From positions 124,001 to 188,000 of the forward strand of contig RSEE01000091.1 of assembly GCA_003971905.1 (NCBI GenBank): a DNA stretch of 64,000 bases, read 5' to 3'. Of this stretch, positions 47,603-59,020 are shown piece by piece. Source of the stretch: Moniliella sp. 'wahieum' (lineage: Eukaryota > Basidiomycota > Moniliellomycetes > Moniliellales > Moniliellaceae). The number at the start of each line of letters is the position of its first letter. Positions within the stretch are counted from its first letter, which is position 1. The notes below the pieces were generated by a model. That model made no database searches. It had not been told where the DNA came from and was given only the letters and a program-made list of their open reading frames with translations. The position numbers and the translations under genes are program-made.

Positions 47603-49302
47603 ATGCCACCTCAGACCCTGCGATCCAGCTTCTTCCCTACCCCCGTGTTGCCCCGTGGCAATCTGGTCGCCACGCTGCACAGCAACCCCAACGGCGCCCC
47701 AGACTCGGCCCCGGCCTTTATCCGCGCCTCGGATGGCAAGGTGCTTACGCGCGGCGAGGTAATCCACACCACCTCTTACCGCTTTGCCCATGCATTGGTG
47801 CACAAGCTCAACCTCGCTCCCGGGGATACTGTCGCGCTTGTTGCGGGCAACTCGACGTTGTACCCGGTGATTGTGCATGCCTGCCTCGCTGCGGGCGTGG
47901 TGGTGGTGCCGCTCAATGCAGCGTATACCTCTGACGAGCTTTCCCACCCCTTTGCCGATGCTGCGGTCAAGTACGTCTTGGTCCAGCCGCAGGATGCATC
48001 GGTCGTAGCTGTGCGTACAGCCCTGGAGAAGATCGGCCACCCACGCGCCAATGCGCCGGACACGGTCTGGCTCCTGTCCGACGATGATGTGTTGGCTCAG
48101 GGGGCAGGCGGTGAAAAGGATCTACGCACCCTATTGGATCAACAGGAGCTTGCACCCATTCCCATTCGCGATCCGGAAAACACGCCTGCCTTCATCGCCT
48201 ATTCGTCGGGAACGACGGGCCGGTCCAAAGGCGCAATCCTGAGCCATACCAATATGACCTCATGCTGTGTTTACATGACGGAGATCACCAAGCTTTTCCT
48301 CTCGGCTGGCACGATGACCATGGCGGTTCTTCCGATGCAACATGTGTTTTGCCTCACATTCCATGTGCATCACACCTTTTACATTGGTGCGCCGTGTGTC
48401 GTGCTCGATTCGTTTTCGCTGGCCAAGTTTTGTTCGGCCATTCAGCAGTTCAAGGTGGAGTGGACCTCGGTTGCTCCTCCCATCCTACTCCTCCTGGCCA
48501 AAGTCCGATGTGGAGAAGTACGACCTTCGCTCCCTTGTTGCAGTGCAATCGGGTGCGGCGCCACTCTCGTCGGCGCTTGTGTCCGAGGTCGAAAAGCGCT
48601 TTCCCATCTCAAGATTGCCAATGGTTACGGGTTGACCGAAGCCAGTCCCTTGGTCTGCATGGACGACCCCAAAGTTAGTGCAGCGCATGGGAACCGAGGT
48701 AGCGCCAACCGTTTGATCCCTGGGCTGGAAGTGCGCCTGGTGAATGACGAAGGGAAGGATGTGGGACTGACCGAGGGCGAAGGTCCTGATGGAGCGACGT
48801 TATCGGGCGAAGTATGGTTGCGTGGACCCACAATCTTCCGAGGGTACCTGAACAATGACCAGGCCAATGCCGAATCGTTCGCTCCCGAAGGGTGGTACCG
48901 CACCGGCGACCTCGGTTCCTTCCGCCAAGGTCGGCTGACAATCGAGGAACGGCTCAAGCAAGTAATCAAAGTGGGCGGAAGGCAAGTGGCCCCGTCGGAG
49001 CTAGAGGCGATCTGCTCACGCATCCCAAGGTCGCAGATGCAGCGGTGGTGCCCTTGTACGTGGAGGAAAAGTCGGACGAGTACCCATTGGCGTACATTGT
49101 GGTCAAGCCCGAGTTCAAGGGAGACAAGAGCGTGCCGGAGGATGTACGCGCATACGTGGATGGCAAGGTGGTGTACTACAAGCGCCTTAGGGGAGGCGTG
49201 CGCATCATCGATGCCATCCCCAAGTCCCCGTCGGGCAAGATTCTGCATCGCATCCTCCGGGACCAGCTCAAGGCAGAGCAGGCTCCCAAGGCTAAACTTT
49301 AG
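47603..49302 (+). CDS. Acyl-CoA synthetase, 4-coumarate-CoA ligase type, with C-terminal AKL
   Basis: ANL-superfamily enzyme that activates a carboxylic acid with ATP and joins it to CoA. Start MPPQTLRSSFFPTPVLPRGN. The P-loop motif is YSSGTTGRSKG (residue about 200). Then come MAVLPMQHVFCLTFHVHHTF, NGYGLTEASPLVCMDD, the ATP-binding WYRTGDLG, the hinge KQVIKVGGRQVAPSELEA and the Lys-bearing IPKSPSGKILHRILRDQL. It ends APKAKL; AKL is a known functional variant of the peroxisomal PTS1 signal. The length of about 565 residues is normal. Three frame breaks occur: at 48500 (LLAK to SDVEKYDL), at 48602 (CCC that needs CCCC) and at 49010. Its upstream region is long. The acyltransferase gene lies 2.1 kb downstream on the same strand. 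Confidence 0.9.
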
Positions 49303-49857
49303 CAACCTCCTCCCCTGAGCCGTCGTTGCGGCGTCACCACTCCGAATGCGCAATTACGGCTGACCGGTACAATGGCGATTCCCCTTTCCCTTTCGGGGAA
49401 AGAAAGAGACTAGGCTCAACAAGTTGAATCGATAAGAATGAGCTGAACTATCCTGCTTTGTCCATGTTATTGTCAGCAGCCAAGAACTAGAGATGCTGAG
49501 GCCTAGCAGCCAGGAGGTGTGTGGGTATGGGGTAGAGAGAATTGGTCCACACGTGGGAGTGAACCTTGGGAGGTCAGATAGTATTATGGAATGGTGGCAT
49601 CGTGGTCACTGTGGTCTTCAAACCCGGAGGGCGAGCTCGGTAAAGACATCAAGGGATGGAGAAGCAGATGACAGAATGGTGTGAGTGACCCGCCACTACA
49701 CCAGTGTGGCACCGCACTGATCATCTCGACCATCGCTCAAGTGCATTGGGGGGGGGGGGGGGATTGCGAGCCCCCCGACAGATGAAGAGATCATCAATAT
49801 AACACGGGTTGTGGATAGTATCCAATGAGGTCAGTTTTCATAGCCACAGATGGATGT
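49303..49857. other. Intergenic region with a G15 run
   Basis: Downstream of the CoA ligase. It contains a run of 15 G at 49748-49762. No gene is seen. Confidence 0.6.
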
Positions 49858-50640
49858 TTTTACGGGCTGCGTTGGACCCGAGATTGTCCGATCCAAGCTA
49901 AGGCCCTTGTTCCGCACATGTCCACTGGTGGAGCGTGCTTCGCAGTTCAACCAAAAGAGTGATGACGGTTGGTTAAATTAGGTACGGTGGCCCCGAGGGA
50001 CCATGCATCAGTCCGCGCGACAATAGTCCCCCCGCCCAAGTCCAAGTCGGCTGGCCTAAATAAGGCCACCGAGCTTCTAGTATCTTTGCTACGACTGTCA
50101 CTCTGTCCCCGCTTCCTTTTCCTTTTTCTCGGTCACGCTCGCGGCGACCAACGACTCGTTTGAAGTGTCTTCCTCTCTACGCCCCCTCTTGTATCCGTTT
50201 TCCCTTTTATATTGCCTGTACCCCTTGTTGATGGGGATCCTTTCCCCCACCTTCCATTCTCGTCTTCACTCTAGTCCATCCTCTCGTCCTGTCCCGCCTA
50301 TTCTGGCTAACTCCTGCCGTTTTCCAGCCAATTGATTCAGTACAGGCAGCCTCATCTTTTGTCAGCTCCTGACTCCTCTTCCGACCTTGCCCACCGGCTC
50401 TCCATCAGTCCAGTCGTGCGAACCCTCCTTCAGCCGCGTCGATTTCCTGTCTTTATCCGGTCTCAGTCTCAGTTAAGGCAGTATTTTGACCGCCACTGCC
50501 TCTTCCCATCCCTAAGCCCGGGGCTTCAGACACGTTACTACAGCCCAAGCCGGTGCAGACGCAGCCTTGCTACACGTGCAGCGGCCCCCAAACGCCTCTC
50601 ATCGTCCGTATCCACTAACTAGACCAAGCCGGAAACTGCC
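49858..50640 (+). repeat. LTR-like dispersed repeat, copy B
   Basis: Collinear with 34814-35645. Shared parts include TTACGGGC, GGTGGCCCCGAGGG, GGCC-AATAAGGCCACCGAG, TTGATGGGGATCCTT and GGGGCTTCAGACACGTTAC. The two copies differ at many sites, so the duplication is old. No retroelement genes lie between or beside them. Confidence 0.4.
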
Positions 50641-51452
50641 GAGTCGACCTATCGTCTCTAAGGGATTGTACCCCAACCCCCCACCGGGAGAGCCCCCTGT
50701 GGCGCGGCCCCTCGTGACAGTGGATCAGGACATCGCTACGCTGAGGCCCTGAGGCCTGAAGGTACTGTTGAGGTGAGTATGCTGAGCGGCTAATTAGGAG
50801 TGTACGCGAGCGCCTAAGGAGCGCTTATGTTGCCGCCACCGGTTCATTGCTATACTAATAGCAATAGCGAGTGGCTTATGCGAGATTCAAAGAGGTGCTT
50901 ACGCCGCCTGCTGGAGGCGGCGTCGGAGGATGGCGGAGGGAGGCAGCTGGGCAGTGTGCGGCATTGGGCGGGCCTAAGCAAGACAGAAATTGAAACGGCC
51001 GCCGCTTGAACAGTTTGATTTCTCGGACAGGGTCGGGGGTGCGGATTAGGTAACACCCTGCATCGACCTCCTTCGATCATTGATACCACCATCGGCGGCG
51101 GCAGGAGCGGTGAGCAGTCGATGACTATCTCACCCTCTGGCGATCGTTGGTGTGCTGACCGTGTTCTGAGCCTTGGATCCATCTGCTGACAGAACCTACT
51201 TGGTCTTCGATGCTCCCACCAGTGCCCGCCACACTCATTCAAACTCCCGCCCGCTCCGCACCTCCACAATCAGATTGCTGAACAGATGTCAAACCGAACT
51301 TTAATACTCGCCGCGTGGCATCTTTCCATCATCCCTAGTGTTAGCGATATCGGTGCGCGTGATGTGCGGCAGCACTATATATATATGTGACCTGTCTCCC
51401 TCCTCGCTCGACTTGTATCCTTCTTTCCTTACCACCCATCCGTCTTCCAACC
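50641..51452. other. Intergenic region upstream of the acyltransferase
   Basis: Includes a GCCCTGAGGCCTGA repeat near 50745 and a TATATATATATG stretch at 51377-51388, about 65 nt before the start codon and a plausible TATA element. No gene is seen. Confidence 0.45.
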
Positions 51453-53214
51453 ATGGCTCTTCAGCGCAGCACTCGTCTGGCCCTCCGTACGCTCCAAGCC
51501 AAACCTGTTGCCCCGTTATTGGCGCAGCCGTTGGTGCGGATGGTGTCCACCTCCAGTGCCGGTCGTCGTCCTGTCATCGCCCCACGAAGAATTGGTTCGG
51601 TGCAGCCCCCTCCCACGCCTCTGGTGATGAACCAAGTCCCTGCCAACAGCTGCGACCCCACCCCATTTGGGTGGCCGATCCTACTGCGGGAGGCTGGCTG
51701 CGCTCCCCGTCTCCAGCGGAAAAGACCCAGTTCATGCAAAGTGAAGTGGAGGATGGCTGTCTAGACTTTGGCGTCCGCTTCGAGTTTGCGGTCAACCAGT
51801 CTGTTTCGCCCAAAGCGCTGTCAGCGGCTTGGACGGACACTCTATTCCGTCATCCCATCATCGGTGTAGAGAAAATGTATGTCCCTCCTACTGTCCTTTT
51901 TATTCGCCCGCGGTCATACCAAATCCGAGAATCATACGATAACTGACACGTTTTCCAACAGGGCAATTATGAGGATGGCATTTGGTTCTACCCGGATTAC
52001 AGTTATCATCGAACCAAACCGAATGGCTGAAGGATACATTTGTCTACCTCCCCAGTGGTGGGACCGAAGCGGTTCAAGAGGCGCTTGATGTGCAGCTGAG
52101 TGAGCGGTACAGCCACAAGTACTCTGCGCATTTCACCATTGCTCCCAAAGAGGACGGTGGGTTCTCAGTTGGGATCCACTGCCGCCACGCTGCGTACGAT
52201 ATCCAGGGTATCTGCATGGTGTTCCGAGGGTTCCAGCAAGCACTTTCGGATGCGCTTCAGAACAAGCTGCCAAGCCGCCAATGGGGGCAAGAAGTGCGGC
52301 GTCTCCCCATCCCTACGGAGCAAGCGGTGCACGACGATATGGGTGCCTTCACCCCGGATCAGGTGGCCGATGCCAACGCTGAGGTTACGGCGCACATGGC
52401 CAAGGTGGACGAGCCCCATTTCAACCTCCCGTACGCCACGGTCCCTAATTGGGCCGCTGTATCGAGTGGTCCGAGCAAGAAGGCCAACGTCCGTCTGACC
52501 CAGCCTGAAACCAAGAATCTAATCCAGGCTGTCAAGAAGGCGGGATTGAGCGTCACACCGTTCATCATTGCATGTGCGATGCACACCCTCAAGACGTTCT
52601 CCCCTCCCTCGGAGGAAGAGCGGCGCCACGTGTTCCTCAATGTCGTCAACCGACGCCGCTGGCTTTCTGAGCACCGTATCGCGGACCCTGAGGCCCATTC
52701 CCTTCTTTGGCAACTCGGTCCAGATTCTCCATGCTCCCAACCATGGCACCGACGTGCTGCAATTGGCCCGGGAGGTGTATAAACGTCAATGGGCCGACTT
52801 GGCCCCCCACCGTCCCGTTCCGCTGTGGGGGTTGAACCTGGCTCAGAAAATGTACGAAGACGCTTTGGTCCCCTTCAACCCGGCCCAAGCGCCAGAATAT
52901 GGGTCGGGCGCGATTTATGTCTCTTCCCCGGGGCCACTGGACAAGGGCAAAGCTGCACCCTTCCCCTCTGAGTTGGAAGATGGTGCGGTGCGGATGACCA
53001 CCAACGATTTTGGTGTAACATCCGCATGACCTCGGGTCACTCTCTCTTGCACATCTGGACATTCCGCGACCAACTTGAACTTCAACTTACCATTCCCAAG
53101 TGGTATGAACAGCGTCACGCACAGGAATGGATGGACGCGACCAAAGACTTGCTCATCGCTTTGAGTCAGGACATTGTCACTGGCAATAACTCAACTCCGA
53201 CCGCCAAGTTGTGA
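51453..53214 (+). CDS. Condensation-type acyltransferase (CAT-like fold) with presequence-like N-terminus and C-terminal AKL
   Basis: Transfers an acyl group from CoA to an unknown acceptor. Start MALQRSTRLALRTLQAKPVA: basic, Ser/Arg-rich and lacking acids, like a mitochondrial presequence. The fold shows in CLDFGVRFEFAVNQSVSP, YSHKYSAHFTIAPKEDGGFS, the HxxxD catalytic motif in GIHCRHAAYDIQGICMVF (52165-52220), KKAGLSVTPFIIACAMHTL and RHVFLNVVNRRRWL. The DFG-type motif is in TNDFGV near 53010. It ends STPTAKL, a PTS1-like tripeptide. An intron lies at about 51874-51960. Frame breaks lie near 51730, 52000, 52690 and 53025. This fold includes Tri3-type acetyltransferases and the peroxisomal acyltransferases of fungal glycolipid synthesis; which applies here is unknown. 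Confidence 0.75.
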
Positions 53215-53751
53215 TCGTTTTGTTGTTGTTGAGGCTCAATTCTCTCACCTTTTTCGCTCTCTTGTCACTCCCTCTATACACATTCACTCACTGCCTGCGA
53301 CCACTCTCGTATGTCTCCTTTGGATAATCAACATGCTTCTCACCCCATCGTTTCTTTTTCATCACCATATCGACATGGCAGAAACGCCTGTTGAAATGCT
53401 CCTCTCCTCCCACAATAAGATGTTCTACTTTTCGCCATCATCAACTTTGGCACGTTGTATCAGAGGTACAACAAGGGCTTTTGTTAACGATGGCTGTTAC
53501 GCCCTCCCTTGTTAGTGTGGGGCACGGCCTTTTCGACCAACCTGAGGCATCGCTGTTCCGTCGTATTGCAATGTGAGGAAGAGGTGTGACACGTGACATG
53601 CGAAGTATGATAAGCACACCGGGTGGGGGTGAGGGCGATTACATAAGAATGCGGGCGCGGTGGGCTGGATGCTCCACGTTGGTGTCGAGGCCCAGGGCAG
53701 CCCACCAGCGTGCGCGCCAACCCCATCGCTGCGGACGGGACTGACTGGACG
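53215..53751. other. Intergenic region
   Basis: Downstream of the acyltransferase and upstream of TRS120. A GTGACACGTGACATG element lies at 53585-53600. No gene. Confidence 0.5.
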
Positions 53752-56700
53752 ATGGACGCGCCGCCGCTCAGTGACTTGACGGGGGATGTGTCGTTTGCGG
53801 CGCCGGCCAAGCTGCGGGTGCTGCTGACACCGGTGGGGCGCGGCGGGGCTGCGGACCGGCAGTTTGAGCACTGGGCCTCGCTTGTGCGTCGCTTTGGCAC
53901 GCTGCGCCTGGCGGACCTACCACGGAGTGCGCGCCACGCGCCAGCGTCGCCCCCGGCAGTGCGCTGGCGCGCAAGGGCGAGGTGCACATCAGCTTTGCCA
54001 CCTCCTACGACCCTGCCCATGCCTTCCTCGCCCCCTTTGCCCTCTCCCGCACTGTGCTCGCCGTCGTGGGCCTCGCCACCGCTACACCGGCGCCCCTGGC
54101 CGACGACCACCACGCCTCCGCCGACGAGGACAACTCTGCTGGATCACTCGCGGGCGCCGTCGAAGAGCTCAAGCGCGCCCATCCCGGAGCTCTGATGCAT
54201 CGTGTTCTAGCCTTCGATGCTGCCCAGCCCGTCGCTGCGCCCTCTGACCCGCAGGCGACTTGGGTGCCGTCGAGGGCGCGGATGGATCGGGGGAGGGCGA
54301 GGCCAATGGCCATGGCGGTGATGCTGACGATAAAAGCGACTCCGAGAATCCATGGAAAGCCTCCTCCACCACCGGCGCCTGGCGCAGCCAGACGAAGACC
54401 ACCAAGGGCGATTACGATCCCAATTCCTCTGCCGAGCGAGCTAAACTGCAGGCTCTCCATGCCCAGCTCTTGGGTGCTGGCATGGCCGAGAGCGGGATGG
54501 GCGAAGGCGGTGGAGAAGATGGCGACAACGACAAGCACGCCAGGACGAACTGCTCGTCATCCCTGCCCACCGTGCTGACGGTAAGGACGTTCGTCACCAC
54601 GTCAAGACCGCATTGGCCGATGTCATCTCGGCCCTGCTAGATCAGCTAGAGGAGATGGTGGACACACTCAAGGGTGTCCCGCTCGAAACGCCACGCGACA
54701 CGCTCGATGGTGGCTGTCGTCGCTGCTGACTACTTCCCAGCACCCAACTGCCTCACCGCCCCAGACGCCCGAAGAAGTGGGGGAAACTGTTTGGCATTGC
54801 GCCTGATACACGCAATTCGGGTGGCAGTGGGACGTGGGACCGCGCTTCGTCCCTTTTCTCATTTTCCGGAAAACCTGAGCCATCGTCCGGCACCCCCATC
54901 AAGGCCATGGGTGGTGGCCAACAGCCGGAATCGCTTCAGTTTGCCCGGTCCATCTCTGTCTCCAGCTCCTCGACTAACCTTTCCCGTCCCCCGAGCATTG
55001 CGCCCAAACGCATCAGCTCCGCCTGGCGTAAAACCACTACCGGCAGCTCCGGTCCGCAGGGTGAAGGACGTCACACCAAGATCGTGGCCGAGTGTATCTC
55101 CTCTCAGGCGACCTGTGGAACGCCATGGCGCACTACGATTTGGCTATGAAGTGGATGGGGAAAGAACGTTCCTTAGCTGGTGGCCGCGATGCAGTCTGGT
55201 TTGCTTCAGCCCTCGAAGGCTGGGCTGTGACACGCGCTCTGATGGCCCGCTTGGGCAAGGGTGTGGAGGAAAGGGTAAGTATCCTATATTTTCTTCCTAT
55301 CTTGAATGCGTCTTGCTCACCTCAACTTCCAGGCTACCCCGCTTACCGTCGCTGTCGGCAAGGACAAGGACAAAGAGCAAGCCAAGCGCGAAAAGGAGAA
55401 GGATGGTACGGCCGACTTGCCTTATGAAGGTTTGCCATGGGAAAGCATTGCCAAGGCTACACGGTGGCCATCAGCATCTATGCCAAATGTCTTTCTCCGC
55501 TGTCTGTCTTCTAGCGCCAGCCAAAGCTGTTTCTTCTAATTCGCCCACCGACTTTCCCACCCACTCATCCATGCCACTGCCTGTGTCCAGTACTCACGGT
55601 TCCTTTTGGCCATCTGGAGCTGCCGTGGATGGAACGGCGAGTGCTTTGACCAGCTTCTCTATGGAGGTACCCCTCTTCTCCTTAGAGGCGACGGCCCAGC
55701 TCCAGATGAGGCCAGCCTCATCCAATGGTCCCTCGATGCTGGTGTGCGGCGGGACGAGATAGCGGCGGCTGCGCGCCAAGCGCTGACGCTTTCTGTACCG
55801 GCGCTCAAGGCGCGGGACCAAGTGGATGTGCTTTCCTCAATGGCGAGCCTGTTTGGCTGGATTGGTTTCGTGCGAAGAGAAACGTACCTCCTGCGCCGTC
55901 TTCTGGCCAGCGTGATGGATTGGCTTCACGCTGCCGCTCACGCTGGGGTGGATATCCTGCGCATCCGTCTAGGTGAGGTGGCGCCTGGCTTGCATGTGAT
56001 CTACTCCCCGCACCGGGGCAAGGCGGACTACGATGCTCTTCTCGTTCTTGCCGCCCAGGTATGCGATACATATGGGATCCAGCTGGATGAGATGTTGGTT
56101 CACGTGCCTGACGACCATGCGTTGGCGCGTACTCGCGATGTCCGCCGTCTGACCTCCTTGGGTACCTTACGGCCCGAGGCGGCACGCCAGCTTTGGGCAC
56201 GCGAGCGATATCGTCCCCTCGACGGCGAGGAGGAAGGGTTGAACGATGCATTGTCGGAAATGCACGCCGAAGCCTTTGGCTGGGACGAGGTCCAGGCGCT
56301 GGTTGTGAAAGATGCACTTGCCATTTCCGAAACGGTGGGCGACCCCATTGCGATGGCTGTTTTGCCTCGGTCTTGTTGCGCGACTTCGCTCCCCTTTTGC
56401 CTAAGGCGAACAGGCGCAGCTCGTTGCCGGACTGAACCAGTTGGTGCGGAACGAGCGGGATGTGTTTGTTTCGCCTGATGACAACGAACCAGGCAAGCGC
56501 AACGGAAAGACCGTGGTGCAGTACTGGGGCCCGCGCCAGCTCGTGTGCCGCATGGACCTGCTGACTCCGAGCGAGACCAAGAAGGTGACTGAACGCTCTC
56601 GGGCACTCGATGCGCGGGCAAGTAAGAAGCCCAGCTCCATGCTGGTCGTAAGCGACGATGAGGTGACCACATCGGTGGTTCTGTACAACCCGTTGGATGT

Positions 56701-58663
56701 TCCGTTGCCCCTGACAGACCTGCGTTTGCTTGTCACAGGTGTCCGTTTTGACCCAACGCCCAGCACAGCTACTGTGCCCGCCAAATCGTTTTTGCGTCTT
56801 CGTCTGACTGGCACTCCTAGGGAGACGGGTACCCTTTACCTGGTCGGGGTACGGGTTACCCTCCAAGGCTGTGGACCTGAGGAGGTACGGCTGACTCCAC
56901 TCGACGCGACTACCGAACTGGCCTGGACCAACGCCGAGGCGGACCTCATGATCGTCGGTTGCGGACCAAGTTTACTGGCTTGGCCTCACGCTTCACCCGT
57001 GTACCCCCGCGGCCATCGGAGGGGTTCGACACGCACACGAGCGTGCGCGTCGTGTTGCCCCAGCCGCTGCTGGAGCTGGAAAGCATGTCTCTTCCTGACG
57101 GGAGGCTGGTCTTGTATGAGGGCGAAACTCGTGTGGTACGCCTGCACTTACGCAACGTAGTGCCTCCGCACGCACCTCGGCTTGAAGTCAACTACATCTC
57201 TCTGGGGTTGGAAGACAACTTGTCGTCCTTGGCGCGCAGCACGCTCGCAGAGGGTGGATTAACCCCGGCAGCCACACATGCACTGGAATACCGCCTTATT
57301 GCCCGTCCTGTTCTCCAGCGCGAAGGCAGTGATACTGCCATCACCATCCCGCCAATGAGTCACGCAGTGTTGCGGTGAACGTGTTTGGTCGCGCAGGCGT
57401 GATGGCGGCCACAATCTCGGTTGAATATGGCTACCTCCCTCCGGATGGCGATACCTTTTATACGCGCCAGCTGCGCCTGTCGTTCCCTGTCGAGGTGGTA
57501 CGGGTGATCCAGCCGCTGGCCTGGGCACTGCGGCCACTGATGGTAAATGATCTGACGGGGCTTATGGCTGCCAACGGATCTCTTACTCCCTTTGATGCGG
57601 AGGAGAACGAGGCAATGGGAGCTGCGCTGGTCCAGGCGGCAGACGAGGCCGAAGGGGACGATATGGCACTGATCAGCTTGGATGTAAAGAACGTGCACCC
57701 GGTTCGAGACTTACGGTGGGTTGGCGTATGCCCCTGCTTCCGCTACAGTCACCGAAGACGGTACCGTGGAGGTGCATCCACCTACTACGGAGGGGGTCAC
57801 GTTCCAGCGCCTTGTGCCCCCGGGGCAGCGGTGTCGTCTCGTGTTACCCTTCCCGCGCTTGGCCCTGCTACCGGAGGTGGAACAGGCCCCGATTCCCTCT
57901 CTGTCTGAACGACAATTCACTGTGACCCGGGGCGGGATGACACCAACGGAAGACCGTCTGATGCGGCGGAAGTTCTGGTACACCCATCTGCTCTATGCTG
58001 GGCTACGGTGTTTCTGGCACTTGCCACCGGCCCAAGGGGGCGGGGAAAGTTTTGCCCATGGCCCCCACGAAGGAACACTTTTGCTACGGGAAGTGCAGGA
58101 CTGGAGCGATGCACAAATCGACCTCCTTCGCGCGTTGCCATTGAGCATCGTCCTTTCCTCCCCTACGCCCAAGCGGGGGAGTTCACCCCCATCACTGCCC
58201 GCATCACCAACTCACTCCCGCGCCCGGTCAAGCTACTTTACCGCCTTACCCCTTTACCGGCAGCCGCGTTGGACCCTAACGGTGCCCCCCTGCCCCCGGC
58301 GCGCCACAAATTGACACGCCCACTCACCCCACCGATCCGATCTTGCGTCACCTGCTCCCTGCCGCTGGATCGCTCACTGCGCGGGTGTTGCCGTGGCCCT
58401 TGCCAGCTGGGGCAAGTACCGAGGTAAGCAAGTCGCTTGCTTTCCTTGCCCGGGGCAGCTATGCTTTTGTGGCGGCAGTAGAGGAAGTGGCGCCTGTTGC
58501 GGCGGAGGAGGGAGGGTCGCAAGCCGATGGTGCCAGTGACCGGACTGCCTCTGCTGGACCCCCGGCTGTGCCGGAGAAGAGGGCGGTGGTGGTGGATGAC
58601 GGTGGGCTGCACACGCGCGTGGTGGCGGTGAGTCGCAATCGGTTGGAGGTCGCAGTGGCGTAG
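53752..58663 (+). CDS. TRS120: TRAPP-II complex subunit TRS120 (TRAPPC9)
   Basis: Large tether/GEF subunit acting on Rab11-type GTPases in late Golgi traffic. I chose MDAPPLSDLTGDVSFAAPAK; the family start follows as LRVLLTPVG and HWASLVRRFGTLRLADLP. Then come GEVHISFATSYDP and, further on, LSGDLWNAMAHYDLAMKWMG with FASALEGWAVTRALMARLG, an alpha-solenoid segment. An intron lies at 55275-55332. Next are KARDQVDVLSSMASLFGWIG and RRETYLLRRLLASVMDWLHA. The C-terminal half has immunoglobulin-like strands (VVLYNPLDVPLPLTDLRLLV, SMSLPDGRLVLYEGETRVVR, ALPLSIVLSS). It ends VVAVSRNRLEVAVA. The span is about 1,600 residues. At least eight frame breaks occur; the one at 55092 is explained by a missing T in TGTTAT. 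Confidence 0.88.
55275..55332 (+). other. TRS120 intron
   Basis: GTAAGT donor after GVEER and CAACTTCCAG acceptor; 58 nt. Confidence 0.75.
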
Positions 58664-58808
58664 CGTGGCGTCTGAGTACCTGGTGCAAGGCAGAACAAAA
58701 TCCAATTGCGACGGAAGACGTAGTGCAAGGCGAGCGGGACCGTAGGCGTACAAGTCTCTGGTGGCGGAGGGGATGGGGGAGGGTGGCCTGAGTTGGGCAA
58801 AAAAATTA

Positions 58809-58893
58809 CGCCCCACGTGGGACTCGAACCCACAACCGTGAGATGGACCTCCGAAGTAAGAGTCTCAAATTCTACCGATTGAAATAGCGAGGC
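58809..58893 (-). tRNA. tRNA-Lys(CTT) with a 12-nt intron
   Basis: Minus strand. Acceptor GCCTCGC/GTGGGGC with discriminator G. D-loop AATCGGTA. Anticodon stem TGAGA/TCTCA. The loop reads CTCTTA, then CTTCGGAGGTCC (12-nt intron), then A, giving anticodon CTT. The T arm GTGGG-TTCGAGT-CCCAC is perfect. The D stem (TTTC/GAAT) is weak, with one mismatch, and the acceptor has two G-T pairs, so reduced function is possible. It sits between TRS120 and the next gene. Confidence 0.8.
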
Positions 58894-59020
58894 TGTATGT
58901 ACACGCTGCTGTTGCCCACGTGACTGCGAGATGAGATCCCCCACGTCATGCTCCTTGCATCGCAACAGACAGATTTACTGATCCGATCGCGGCTCCACCA
59001 CCCCCACCACCACCACCGCG

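Noticed and set aside
48500..48640. Programmed frameshifting in the CoA ligase
   Set aside because: The pair of shifts lies within ordinary conserved sequence with no slippery site and downstream structure typical of recoding; similar breaks occur in nearly all genes.
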